In this document: positions 10,253-20,821 of the stretch, one piece after another | Numbering within the stretch: the first letter of the stretch is position 1 | How the letters are laid out: every line of letters begins with the position of its first letter | Assembly: GCA_030052745.1 (NCBI GenBank) | Contig: JANBVO010000037.1 | Coordinates: 186,001-250,000, forward strand | DNA: 64,000 bases | Direction of reading: 5' to 3' | From: Pleurostoma richardsiae | Lineage: Eukaryota > Ascomycota > Sordariomycetes > Calosphaeriales > Pleurostomataceae | Translations under genes and position numbers: made by a program | The notes under the pieces: model-generated | What the model was told of the DNA's origin: nothing | The model's input: only the letters and a program-made list of their open reading frames with translations | Database searches by the model: none

Positions 10253-12239
10253 ATGGCAGCGGAGAACCATCCACGAAATCCGATATCACACACGGCTGAG
10301 CACGTTGTGATTGACTCATCGTCTAAGCATCACCATGGCCTGGGATTCTGGCCACCGCCGTCGAGCGATGAAAGAGACCCGTTACGCTGGCCGCGATGGG
10401 TCAAGGTCCTCGCTCTGCTATCGACAGCGTTCTTCAACTTCGTTGCAAACTTTGCCGGAGCTGGGCTCTCTGTAGCGACTGTCCTGCTCGAACACGAGTT
10501 TCAGAAGAGTGCACAGCGCGTGAATTCTCTTCTAACGGTATGACCGTGCCTTCAACATCATTGCAAGAATGTGGAAGTCCGACCTTGTGCTGATGGTAGA
10601 CACCCAGTTCAACTTCCTCCTCCTTGGCGCAGGAAACATAATATGGGTTCCATTATCCGTCAAATTCGGCCAGCGACCAATCATGCTCATCTCAACAACT
10701 GTATTGTTTGCAATTCTCATATGGACCGCAAAGGCAGAGACTTTCACTGAACTCCTCGTTGCTCGATGTCTTTCCGGATTCTTTTCCGCAGCAGGAGAGG
10801 TGAGTCACCTTAATCTGAAGGACTCGCTCGAAGATAGCACGATGAACTAATATACCATCCAGAGTATTCTCCCAGGCATTGTCTCCAACATATTCTTCCT
10901 TCATGAAAGAGGCGCCATGATGTCCATGTGTGTACATTCACTTGCGAAAATTCCCAAATTCTTCGAGGACTGACCTATGCCATTTTGATACATTAGATAC
11001 GTCATGCTCATATCCTCTGGATCAGCTGTTGGACCTCTCATTGGGGGTTTCATGGTTCAGAGCAGCCCTGGAACATGGAGAGATTTTGTTTGGCTCTGCG
11101 CGGCTCTCGCGGGCTTTAACCTCCTGGCAATCTTTTTTCTGTATCCCGAGTCCTCGTTCATTCGCCCACCACTGCCGCCCGACCTTCCGTCCCCGATTCC
11201 CAAAGGCGTTGCCAATGTGAGCAAGGAGGATGCCGGAGGCACGTCCCATATTGTCGAAGACTGCTCTCAACCTATATACAAAACCTATCACGAGGATTGG
11301 GTCGTCACAGTTTCATACCCGAGGGTCTGGACCTCTTTCTTTCGGATCAACCGTATGGTCAAGCTACCGAGGGCCTTCGCGATACCCGTCGTATTCTTGC
11401 TGTCGCCTCCAGTCCTCTGGACTACCTTTGTCTACGGATGTTCCCTCGCGTGCCAGGTCATAATGATGTGAGCTCAATTTCATTTTGCTCTCCCGTCAAC
11501 TACCTTCCTCCCACCGCTTTGAATTCCGAACGATCACGGACTGACCAAATGCGACACGTTTCAGTTTTGCTTTCCCGTCTCTCCTACTCGCTCCACCTTA
11601 CCTGTTTGCATCAAGCAGCGTCGGTCTCATGCAAATAGCTGCGATCATCGGCTTTGCCATTGCCTGCTACGGTGGCGGTTACATTTGCGATGTGATCACT
11701 GCCCGCCTCATCATCCGGAACCGCGGCGTCTTCGTCCCTGAACAGCGGCTTATATCCCTCCTTCCGGGATGTTTCATCGCACCAGCTGGCTGCATTTTAC
11801 TTGCCTTCTCCTGTCAAAATAAGCTACACTGGATAGCCATCGCTTTCGGGTTTGGCATGGGTATGTTGTTGCACCGACTATCACCTCCACCTCTTCGTCC
11901 AGTCATGTCTAACGAACTTTGTTCTCAGTTTCCTTCGGGACTGTGTACGCCCCGAATATTGCAATGACCTATCTCCTCGACTGTTACCCGGCCTTTGCCA
12001 GGGAGATTCTGGTTGCGGTCAACGTGATCAAAAACCTCGTGGCGTTTCTGTTCCTTTACGTTGCAGTCGATTGGGTGAACTCCCAGGGCTGGGTCCAGGT
12101 CTACATGATCATGTTCATGGTTGTCACGTTGGCGATGCTGTTGGCAATCCCGCTGTACTACTTCGGGGATAACGCACGGACGGCATTCGAGAAGATCATC
12201 GTGCCAGTCATTGGCCCTTTGGATGATGCTCCTAATTAG
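10253..12239 (+). CDS. MFS transporter, 12-helix DHA1-like
   Basis: Six exons: 10253-10537, 10608-10799, 10863-10927, 10997-11467, 11565-11860 and 11929-12239, giving 539 aa. All joins restore one frame and the introns are 63-97 nt. The hydrophilic N-terminus contains the Asp-Pro-Leu-Arg-Trp-Pro motif that precedes TM1 in fungal MFS pumps. Motif A-like KFGQRP follows TM2, and motif C (SSGSAVGPLIGG) is in TM5, a mark of drug:H+ antiporters. A long cytoplasmic loop separates the two six-helix halves. It is a plasma-membrane exporter or importer of a small molecule. The divergent layout with the cleavage dioxygenase suggests transport of its substrate or product. The first intron could use an earlier AG, but only the acceptor at 10607 keeps the frame. 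Confidence 0.9.
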
Positions 12240-12964
12240 TGGGTTGTGGATTAGTTGCAAGTCTCGTCATAATCTTCCTGCAGCATGATGGCCCAGAATA
12301 CTCAGATGTCGGACATCTGAGGCATACGATATTTGTTCATCTCACCTTCATTGTTGAGTTACATGTTGACACTCCTATCCCACAATGAAACACTCACTTT
12401 GCCGACCCAGGGTTAACTAACGCCGGCCGCCTGAGTGATGTGTAGATGCCCTCTTTGCCTGCTGCGCGTAAATGGACATTGAATCAAGTAGATATTGTGG
12501 ATGGCAGGGTACCGTGCGTGGACCTCGTGGTAGAGATTTCTCCCGTCTCTGTCATTGGAGTCACAAGAATCGACCGTCTGAACAGATTCAATTCGAACAA
12601 TTGCAAACAGTACATCTCCGGTAAACCCAGGCAGTCGCTCTCTGAACACATGTCAACCATAAGATCAACGAGATCCTCGATGTCTGGTGAAATCTAGAGC
12701 CGAGCGGAAGGGATAGCTGAATCGTAACAGACCGCAACTCAGGCCGTGGATGGGGTGGCGAGAGGCAGTATCATAGTACGGATTGATTGGTTGGACGAGA
12801 GCTTACGGCCTCTGATCGGTCTCCGTAATGGCCCGCTTTCTCGGTCATTCATGCTCAAATCCAACCCGACGACACACACCAGTCCACAGCCACATTATAT
12901 AGACTGCCTCTACGTACAGATAGTCTTTCTCAATCCTCGATGCAACAAGCCACATTCTCCGGTA
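12240..12964. other. Intergenic region, promoter of the Zn2Cys6 regulator
   Basis: The frame of the regulator stays open upstream to about 12746, but that part lacks family features and contains the TATA-like TTATATAG near 12894-12901, about 65 bp before the chosen ATG. I therefore treat it as promoter. Nothing else is supported. Confidence 0.5.
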
Positions 12965-14227
12965 ATGAATTCAGCAGAACAAGCTGTAACCGACCCGTAC
13001 AAGCGCAAGACATGCATCCCTTGTGCCAAGTCCAAGCGCAGATGCGACAAGGGGACGCCAGCCTGCCAGCGATGCTTGGAGAAAGACGTAGCTTGCCGAT
13101 ATCCCAGTGTGCCGCGATACACTCGTGTCAAAAAGGGCGCTCAGGCGAGCCCAGACGCCGGCAACTCCTCGGCATCTCAGCTAGAATCGCCTAACACTAT
13201 CCGCCTAACAGGAGCCTCGTCATCAAGGCCAGACCAAGACACGTTGCGCGGTCATAATTGCCGCTGTGAAGGTGGACAGCCAGCACCTGCGGACTTATCT
13301 AGTAAAGACTCGGGGCTACGAAACGGATGGTGGTTCCTAGGGCCCGAAACGTGGGTGGTTGATCATTGGACGCCTTGCAGGCCAATCCCCGCAAGCCATA
13401 TGTCCATAGTAAACCTCTGGGTCGATGAAGTCCGAGGATGGCTGCGGCAGTGGGTTGAAGAGGGCCACAATCCGTTCATCCATGAACAGTTATACTTGCA
13501 CACACGTCTTCCCAAATGTCTTCAAGATGCGTGGGCGACACTCACTTCATATCTGCTAAAGACAAAACGGACTGATCTCATCGCAATGGACATCGTGCAA
13601 AACCGCGCAGATAACCTCCTGACGGAAAACGGACTGGGCGGGACCTTCACGGACGGTGTACCCATGCTCGGAACGGCCGACCACCTCGCCCGCGTACAGG
13701 CACTTTTCATCTACCAGTTTATCCGTCTATTCGACGGGAACATCAGGCAGCGAGCCCTTGCAGAAGATCAGCTACCTATTCTATCTACCTGGTGCGACCA
13801 ACTTTGGGACTCGGTTGTTCTAGGTATCAGCGGCGGAAGCTTTCCCTCCATGAGCGGGCCTTTCGATGAGACGGAAGATGCAACTACCAAGCTATGGAGA
13901 AGCTGGATTATGAGTGAGAGTATACGGCGGTCATGGCTTATTGCCAAGGTCATGCAATCCGTGTATCTCACTGTTAGGGACGGTTGGTCAGAGTGCCCTG
14001 GAAGCATCTGCATCACGGCGCGGCAGGGCCTTTGGGATACAAACTGCCACATCCCGTGGGCTAGATCGACGCGGGACAAAAGCCCGCTGTCAGTAGGGTG
14101 CTTTCAAGCTGACCAGCTTTTTGAGACTGCTAAGTCCAGCGAAGTTGACGCGTATTCGACACTTATGCTCAAACTGGTCTGGGGAGATAAGAGGGTTGAG
14201 ACGTGGGCAAATATCGAGCCTACGTGA
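12965..14227 (+). CDS. Zn(II)2Cys6 binuclear-cluster transcription regulator
   Basis: Intronless, 420 aa from ATG 12965. The zinc cluster is at the very N-terminus: Cys17, 20, 27, 34, 37 and 44 in CX2CX6CX6CX2CX6C spacing, with the basic AKSKRRC core. A Ser/Thr-rich linker follows. The C-terminal part resembles the regulatory region of fungal cluster regulators of the type seen beside secondary-metabolite and catabolic genes: a Trp-rich FLGPETW segment, a YLHTRLPKC-like segment and a conserved RVQALFIYQFIRLFDGNIRQRALAE helix. It is a nuclear DNA-binding protein expected to recognise CGG triplets. Its position between the transporter/dioxygenase pair and the dehydrogenase makes it the likely local regulator. 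The start was chosen because it places the cluster at residue 17 and lies just after a TATA-like box. Confidence 0.92.
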   Translation: MNSAEQAVTDPYKRKTCIPCAKSKRRCDKGTPACQRCLEKDVACRYPSVPRYTRVKKGAQASPDAGNSSASQLESPNTIRLTGASSSRPDQDTLRGHNCRCEGGQPAPADLSSKDSGLRNGWWFLGPETWVVDHWTPCRPIPASHMSIVNLWVDEVRGWLRQWVEEGHNPFIHEQLYLHTRLPKCLQDAWATLTSYLLKTKRTDLIAMDIVQNRADNLLTENGLGGTFTDGVPMLGTADHLARVQALFIYQFIRLFDGNIRQRALAEDQLPILSTWCDQLWDSVVLGISGGSFPSMSGPFDETEDATTKLWRSWIMSESIRRSWLIAKVMQSVYLTVRDGWSECPGSICITARQGLWDTNCHIPWARSTRDKSPLSVGCFQADQLFETAKSSEVDAYSTLMLKLVWGDKRVETWANIEPT

Positions 14228-15084
14228 GTTCGCTGCCTGGTGCGTGTAATATTGGTCGATATGTAAATAGAAAGTTGCTGCAATTTTAATTGGTGAGTAT
14301 GACAGGAAAAACACTGGATTGAGGTCCCTTCACTGCAAGAAAGTAGGCCACAGACAAGAGTCTTTTCGCATACGACTTGGGCAGCGACCATCCTGTCCGT
14401 GTCGGACTGATTGGCAAACCGCTAACTCCGCAAAGTTCAGGCCTTCCAGGGTGCTCAGTAGGCTCCTCGGCAGTCGAGCGGAACTTTACGAGCCTAAGCG
14501 GAAGATTTAGACCCACAATGTTCCGCCAGACTTCCTTCCGCCAAGCTTCCGTTCATTCCACCGTGGCAACTCGGACAGCAAAGAGCGATGTACCGCTGTC
14601 TGAAACAAGCCGGGGGTTGTCGAGAACAGTTTGGAGACCAAACAATGTTGCATGGGACCTTGACAGTGTTGTGGGGATTGGGTGAAAGACGCTCGGCATC
14701 GGGGTTGACTGACCTACATGGCTCGCCAGATCGATTTGACGATGCCGTTTGTGAGAGTAGTCTGGCGGTCAAGCAAACCTGGCCGAGTGGTAAGAGGCGG
14801 GGCTCCTTAGGGACTCTCAAGACTCTAAACTGGGTATCGAAGACACCATAGTCAAGCATATAAGGTATTCTTCAAGTTCAGCGAAACGGGGTATCAGGAT
14901 CGAGGGCGGATTGATAAAACCGACTTCGCCGTACTCAAGATGAATGTGACCACAACACTACTGGGGACGACTTAAAAGCGGAAATTTGGTTAAGAATGAC
15001 AACTTCGAGCTTATTTACTTATCGGTGCTGCATCCTTCTATCCTTTCTAGTCTAGACCCAAGATCTTCAACAGAGACGAGCTCT
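14228..15084. other. Convergent intergenic region
   Basis: 857 bp between the regulator (+) and the dehydrogenase (-). Short ORFs overlap on both strands without any recognisable pattern. A string at 14783-14803 resembles the D-arm of a Ser/Leu tRNA, but the rest of a tRNA is missing. Nothing is annotated. Confidence 0.5.
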
Positions 15085-16110
15085 TCAGTCACTGTTATCA
15101 ATGCCAACTAGCTCACACGACACCTTCCACAATTTTGCCGCCTTTTCCTCGTCAAATGCGTAGGGAGCATACCCAAGATCATCAATATCCAAGGGCGTCG
15201 CCTCGGGCTTCACCGGGCCTTGTTCCTTGCAGTTGGCAAGGTAGATGCCTCCGCGTCCCTCCAAGTCCTTGCTGATGGCCGCGTAGACGCTCGTGGCCGC
15301 ACCCTGCTCGGGACTCGCCAAATAACGCCGGAAATCCTCGTTCTCGGTCATGTTCTTTATCATTTCAGGGTCGACGTACTGACTAAGGTTCGTGGCGATG
15401 TTGCCAGGGTGCAGGGCGACGGCGTGCAGGCCCTTGGCCCCGTACCGCTTCTCAATCTCACTGGCCAGGTAGATGTTCGCGGTCTTCGCCTGGCCGTAGG
15501 ACACCCACGGGTCGTAAGAGTCCTTCTCGTCGAAATTGAGGTCGTGGAATCGGACCTCGCCGCAGCGGTGCCCCAGGGACGACACCGAAACGACGCGAGA
15601 GTTGAACGACGGGGTGCTGCTTGCTAGGAGAGCCGGTTTGAGCAACTCAAAGAAGAGAAAGTGGCCGAGATGGTCGATCCCGAACTGCGTCTCGAAGCCG
15701 TCCTTCGTCCGGCCTGGTGGCGTAGCCATGACACCCGCATTGAGGATGAGAATGTTGAGCTTGGGGCTCTGGGCAAGGAAAGCCTTGGCCGCGGCGCGGA
15801 CCGAGTCGAGCGAGTCGAGAGACATCTGGATGAGATGCAAAGACTGTTTGTCGCCGCCACTTGAGGACAAGATGTCGTCTACGGCTTGTTGGCCCTTCTC
15901 CAGGCTCCTGACCCCGAGGAAGATCGTGGCGCCGGCGGCGTGGAGAGCGCGAACTGTCTCGAGGCCGAGTCCCTGGTTGGCTCCTGTGACGAACACAACC
16001 TTGTCGGTCAGTTTGCCGACCAGACCGGCGCCTTGCACGATCTGCAACGCCGTGGGCCGGGCATCACCGGGGCCTTGGGGACTGTCATAGGCGGCTTGGT
16101 ACTGAGACAT
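15085..16110 (-). CDS. Short-chain dehydrogenase/reductase, retinol-dehydrogenase/WWOX-like
   Basis: Intronless, 341 aa. Classical SDR layout: cofactor loop TGANQGLG at residues 42-49 with Arg68 after the second strand (GVRS), NAGV at 124-127, and catalytic Ser177/178 (VSVSSLGHR). The active-site pair is Tyr205/Lys209 (YGQAK), followed by HPGNIATNL. The basic residue after beta-2 suggests NADP(H). About 30 extra N-terminal residues precede the Rossmann fold. Relatives are fungal retinol-dehydrogenase-13/WW-oxidoreductase-like enzymes that reduce aldehydes or ketones. Reduction of a benzaldehyde made by the nearby dioxygenase would fit but is only a guess. A TATA box lies about 105 bp upstream. 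Confidence 0.93.
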   Translation of the reverse strand: MSQYQAAYDSPQGPGDARPTALQIVQGAGLVGKLTDKVVFVTGANQGLGLETVRALHAAGATIFLGVRSLEKGQQAVDDILSSSGGDKQSLHLIQMSLDSLDSVRAAAKAFLAQSPKLNILILNAGVMATPPGRTKDGFETQFGIDHLGHFLFFELLKPALLASSTPSFNSRVVSVSSLGHRCGEVRFHDLNFDEKDSYDPWVSYGQAKTANIYLASEIEKRYGAKGLHAVALHPGNIATNLSQYVDPEMIKNMTENEDFRRYLASPEQGAATSVYAAISKDLEGRGGIYLANCKEQGPVKPEATPLDIDDLGYAPYAFDEEKAAKLWKVSCELVGIDNSD

Positions 16111-16938
16111 AGTTGGCTTGGTCTACTGGCGCAATGCAAAATGTTATGAGGCGTAGAATGCAGGCTTGTAGATTTGAGGATGAATCCGTTTCTAAGACTC
16201 TGGCACCGGATCGTATATATACAAAATCAACCACGGAAGAATAGGGATATGGAGACATCTGCCCTTGTTGTCCACCCGTCTGTTGCCGTGGGTCAAATCT
16301 TCCGCAGAAAGTTCCGCCTGTTGCTTCGCCGGTAGCCCTCCTATAACATGACTGACTTGTTGGGCGGGTCACTGTATTAAACATGCCAAAGGCCTAAGGG
16401 GGTCGGACTTAATTCCCAAACCCACATCTGCGGCGGTGCGGCCGCCGGACCCGCACTGCGTCCGAAATCCCGAATGCCTCATCAGCCCATGGCTATTGCA
16501 TCACGAACTCGTTGAAGCAGCTGATTCAAGTTTGCGTGTGCCTGGGCAGATGCTGCAGGGATCAAAGTATGCACGGGATTTGTAGACTTGATGACTTTTT
16601 GGCGGCCAGCAAATAGAAGTAATCAATCGCTGAATTCACGGGAATAGCCGGAAATTAGGTTGACTCCTTTGCTAAACACACAACTCAATGCTTAACAATG
16701 TTTTACGCGGAGACTTGACAACGTTGCCGGTAGTAGTGAATATCCGAATTCAGATATCGTATTAATCATGGAGACTCTTAACTGGTCGTAAAGGTACCCA
16801 AGTCTGTCAAGCTCACACAGAAGGCATAATTCGCACCACGCCGCACAGTTTTCATCCACCGACAAGCCAACCTTTATTATTCAAATTCAGCACTTCTTGT
16901 TGGCTGTCTGGGCTCTCGCTCTTTCCCGGTCCTTATAC
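16111..16938. other. Intergenic region, dehydrogenase promoter
   Basis: It holds the SDR promoter, including the TATA box at 16214-16221, and the 3' region of the sugar transporter. The 16560-16900 part is noticeably AT-rich. No gene is supported. Confidence 0.5.
16214..16221 (-). promoter_or_regulatory. TATA box of the SDR gene
   Basis: TATATATA lies 104-111 bp upstream of the dehydrogenase ATG at 16110, a normal distance for a fungal core promoter with a short 5' leader. Confidence 0.6.
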
Positions 16939-19097
16939 TTATGCGTGTGCCAGTTCTTCGTGCTCAGCGCCGTCGAGGCGGTATAGAGGCTCAAGCTTCG
17001 CGTCCCTCTGGAAGAAGACGTAGCGCTTGATGAACCACGGCAGCCAGGTGCGCACCTGGTAAGCGACGTGGCGGTGCGTCGGGACGCCAAAGATAAAGTC
17101 GAGCTCCTCGAGTGTGTATCGTCTGGTGAAAGTGAAATCATTGTTAGAGTCATATTCGAACCATTTGCAAGGGGGTCATATCGATGAGTCGGGTAGACTC
17201 ACTTGGTCTCAGGAACAATGAAGAAGATGACGATGAACGCAACGATGTTGAGCCCCGCGTAAAATCCGAAGGCTCCAGTGGCACCCAGCTTGGCGAGGAG
17301 GGAAGGGAAAGTCAGGCTCAGCGCGCTACCGACCGAGTTGTTGACGCAGATAGTGAATGCTGCTCCGATCTCGCGGTGGGACAGAGGAAATGATTCTGAG
17401 AAGTAGATCGACGGCATCGGTCCGATTCCTATTTTTGTCAAATCAGCGTCTTGCACCAGAAACCTGACATATATAAAGTCACTCACCAGGTCCGTAGAGA
17501 GCAGTGAACAGGTAGATGAAGAAGGCAATGAGCGGCACCCTGGCGCTCGAGTCCGTGGGCAACAGGAAGCACAGTCCGGCAGCAAGCAGGCACCACGCCA
17601 TGTTGGGGAATGTAAGTAGCAGGAGGTTTCGGCGGCCGAAAGTGTCCATGGTGTATACTGCCGGGAACGCAAAGACGAACATGATGAGGCCAAAGCCTAG
17701 GGAAGCGAGAAGGCAGCTGAGCGTCGAGTAACCAGCCTCGGAAAAGATGGTCGAAGAATAGAACGACCTGGGATAGCCAGTCAGTAACCAAAACACAGAT
17801 ATAGACGTCTGTACTGCTCCAAGGGGGCTCCTACATTATATTGATCCCACTGAATTGTTGCGAAATCACGATCCAAGAGCTCGCTAGCGTAGCCCGCCGC
17901 AGACGGGGGACGGAAACGAGTTCCCACATACGGCGGCCGAGGCTGACTCCGGCGAAGGCATCACGCTCCTCGAGGACCTGGCAGTATGCGTAGTAGAGAT
18001 CTCGAGCGGCCTGCATCTCCGAGTTGCGGATTCTGCAGAAGGACGCGAAAGACTCTTGGTAGCGGCCCTTCTTCATGAGCCATCTTGGGGATTCTTGCCT
18101 GAAGTTAGATTGGACGTCTTCGGAACGGAAAATTCTTTGTTAGGGGCAACATACCGGGGCAGAGCCAGACAAAGATGCACACAGGGATGGCCGGGGCAAA
18201 AGCAGCAGCCAACTGAAACCGCCACGCGAGCTCTCCGATCCGGTAGAAGATGAGGTTCGAGCAGAAGCCAATGAAGATTCCGAAGGCCACCCACAGCTGG
18301 AAGCTGGTGACGAGGCCGCCGCGGATGGATGCCGGGGCCACCTCGGCCGAGAAGACGGGGATCGTGGAGATCTTAATGCCCATTCCGAGCCCCATGAACA
18401 GACGGCAGAGCAGCAAGCCCCACCAGTTCTGTGTGAAGGCCTGGGCCAGGACGGGGAAGATACAGAACAGACCGGTCAGGAAGATGGTGCCCCGGCGGCC
18501 GAGCCAGTTGTTGATGGGGTCGGCAGCCTAGGCGCTGAGCAGACCGAAGAGAGTCGGGCCGGAGTTGATGACCCCAACGAGCCAGGTGTTGTGCTCGATG
18601 CCGAACTCCTGCGGGAACGAGAGGTTGGCGCCGTTGGCGCCCGTGTTGTCCCAGCCCTGGATGGCGGAGCCGAGGGAGCACAGCGCAATGCTGTAGTACA
18701 GTGGGCGCGGGAGATGCCACTTGTGGCTGACCTCACGCTCGAGCCAGTACTTGTCCTCGTCGGTCAGCTCAGGGAGGCCCTGGTAGTTGTCCGGGTTCTG
18801 GGCTGCGAGGGCGCCGCGGAAGAAGACATCCTCCTTCTCGGTGAAGCCATACTGCTGGCAGAAGCGAGAGACGTTGGCCCTGAGGTCACTCTTGCTGATG
18901 CCCATCAGGGGATTACGGATTCTAGGTGGTTTGGATTAGCCATGATGGCGAGATGAGAAAGGGAGAAGGAGCAGGATCCATCACTGGGCCATCTTGACGT
19001 ACTTGGCGTTGACATTGCGGGAATACTCCCGCTGGACGTCCTGAACATGAGCGACCTCGAAGCCGTCATGCTTCACGTCGACGCTGTGGATAGACAT
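16939..19097 (-). pseudogene. MFS sugar transporter with an in-frame TAG stop at codon 169
   Basis: Six exons (19097-18985, 18921-18155, 18093-17835, 17767-17487, 17428-17203, 17122-16939) join in frame to 610 codons including the stop. The product matches fungal sugar/inositol porters of the FST1-like group: a long N-terminus with KWHLPRPLYYSIALCS and IQGWDNTGANGANLSFP at TM1, the GRRGTIF loop after TM2, the CPESPRWLMKKGRY half-signature rebuilt across intron 2, VPETKRYTLEELDFIF rebuilt across intron 5, and a basic cytoplasmic tail. A TAG at 18528-18530 interrupts the conserved loop between Ser-Ala and Ala-Asp-Pro-Ile-Asn-Asn, where relatives have an aromatic residue. Everything before and after is intact, so the lesion looks recent. 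A sequencing error or stop readthrough cannot be excluded. If real, only 168 residues would be made. Confidence 0.85.
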
Positions 19098-19204
19098 GGT
19101 GGCAGTGGTGATGAAAGCAGGTCAGACTCTAGCTGCGAGACTCCCGTCGGTTCCGGACCTGATGATCGATTCTGTGCTAGATGTCGTCGGGTGGAGATGC
19201 TGGC

Positions 19205-19212
19205 ATTATATA
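19205..19212 (-). promoter_or_regulatory. TATA box of the sugar transporter gene
   Basis: TATATAAT on the minus strand lies 108-115 bp upstream of the ATG at 19097. Its spacing matches the other TATA boxes in this window. Confidence 0.5.
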
Positions 19213-20789
19213 CATTTACTCGAGACGACCATCGGATCCGATGCCATGGCCCTCCGTGCCTTGGTTCTTACGGCACGACGTCGCCATCGACGCCAATCGA
19301 AGCCTCTGACCCGATCCTGGACTAGCGGCATGACTCTGCGGCCTTGGTCGACGCGCGGAGACAATGTCCATTGCTCCACCGCATCCCCATGGGGATGTAC
19401 GCCTAGTGCCCCGGAGTATGGCACTAGCCTGTAGTCGCTGACATGACGGCGTGCTCACGGGATTCAGGAGCACAAGGGGGGAGTTTGGGACACCGGTGCG
19501 ATGCCAAGGAATGCTCATTTCATAGTCACGGATCCGTACTAATCCCATAGAGCGAATCCTACGAGCCACTGCCCCGAACCCACACACGCAGGGCAGCCAA
19601 CTTCAGTCACCACTCCGAGACTTCCGCAAGCGAGCGTGGCTTACCCCCAGGAGTCCACACTGACACAGAGTCCCTGGATGGACTGTACAGGACAGGAACG
19701 TACGTCCAGCAGCCCAAACGGCGCCATGGTCGCTGGGCTGGAGTCTACGGAAGCACCGTGAGGGGCTATGGCCACGCGGGAGAGGGGGAAGCGAAGAGGA
19801 GGATGTCGGCGTCACGAAGAACCGGCGACATCGGGGCCGGAGACAGGGGTACCCCGGGCTGGTCCTGTGCAGGCCGCGCCCAGCGACCGCCCAACCGGGA
19901 AAAGCGGGCTCCACCGGCTCTGCGGGGTAAACTCTGCTCGGGTCCGGCCCTGTTAACCGCACCAGGCCTAGGATGTATTTGCACGCTCGGGGGCATCGTG
20001 GGCTGCCTCAACACTCCGCCAGCATGATCCTGTCTTGACAATAGGGCGATGCATGACATAATCTATAGCTCTCCAGCACATCAAATGAATTAACGGCAAA
20101 TTGACAGCTCTACACCATTGCAGTGATGATTTGGCTCTCACTTCCTTGTTAGCTGTATCAGACGTTATTTGCACCTCCACAGCTTCAGGCAACCAGGGAA
20201 TCTGAGCCTGTAGCTGTCAGCTTACTGTAGAGCATAGAGCCAACGAGGAGAAATGATCTGAGATTCCAGCGATCTTGAGGCCACCCCTTGGAGAATTAAG
20301 CTCAGGTACCGTACCCATGGAGGAGATCCAGCGACGTCAACCGTCCCTGCACAGGGAGGAGGGCATTCATGACCTCTCCCTGCGTGTTCCCCCACCCACC
20401 CCCGGAGTAATGTGTCAATTGCCCTGCGTGGGTGCCCTGCGTGTATCCAGCCCACCCCAGGAGTCTCCCACACCAAATCAGGCGTTCTGACGGGTACGAG
20501 TGGGGGCCAGCCTGCCAGGACCTGTAGTTTCTACCCGCACTTGTACGACTCTGCCTTGCCGATCCCACCGTTGAGGAGGGAGGACGTCAGGCAAGTCATG
20601 TGAGACCACGTACGACTGCAGAATGCAGAGCCGCCTGGATGAGGCTCTCCAATGGACCGTGCCGCAGTCCAGTGGGGTTTGGGCACACGCAGGTAAGGCC
20701 AGGTGCGGGGAACGGCCAGCTCGACGACGGGCGATTGCTCTGCTGGGCCATCTTCCACTAAGCACAGCCTAGCTTGAGAGGAGGTTTCG

Positions 20790-20796
20790 TATATAA
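20790..20796 (+). promoter_or_regulatory. TATA box close to the first ATG of the transaldolase gene
   Basis: TATATAA ends only 26 bp before the upstream ATG at 20822. Transcription from this box would begin near that ATG, which bears on the choice between the starts at 20822 and 20924. Confidence 0.5.
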
Positions 20797-20821
20797 CAGC
20801 TCCCCGAGCAGGTCTCAAGCC

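Larger units (their letters stand above)
19098..20821. other. Long divergent intergenic region, sugar transporter / transaldolase
   Basis: About 1.7 kb with both promoters. Near the transporter there is a TATATAAT box (minus strand, 19205-19212). Near the transaldolase, 20390-20475 is rich in CCCACCC and CCCCGG-type C-runs, followed by a TATA box at 20790. No ORF or RNA gene is convincing. Confidence 0.5.

Noticed and set aside
10538-10600. Earlier acceptor AGs in the first intron of the MFS gene
   Set aside because: They break the frame with exon 1 or give an intron of only about 30 nt; only the CAG ending at 10607 joins the conserved helix in frame.
12746-12964. N-terminal extension of the Zn2Cys6 regulator
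   Set aside because: The frame is open, but the stretch includes a TATA-like box and lacks family sequence. Starting at 12965 puts the zinc cluster at the usual N-terminal position.
14775-14850. tRNA-like string (GGCCGAGTGGTAAGAGGCGG) resembling the D-arm of Ser/Leu tRNAs
   Set aside because: No matching acceptor stem, no proper B-box (GGTTCGANNCC) and no T-stem pairing follow, so it does not fold as a tRNA.
18480-18535. The in-frame TAG in the sugar transporter read as an intron acceptor
   Set aside because: The preceding residues (NTWLVGVINSGPTLFGLLSA) are conserved family sequence, and there is no suitable donor and branch site upstream, so removing them would damage the protein.
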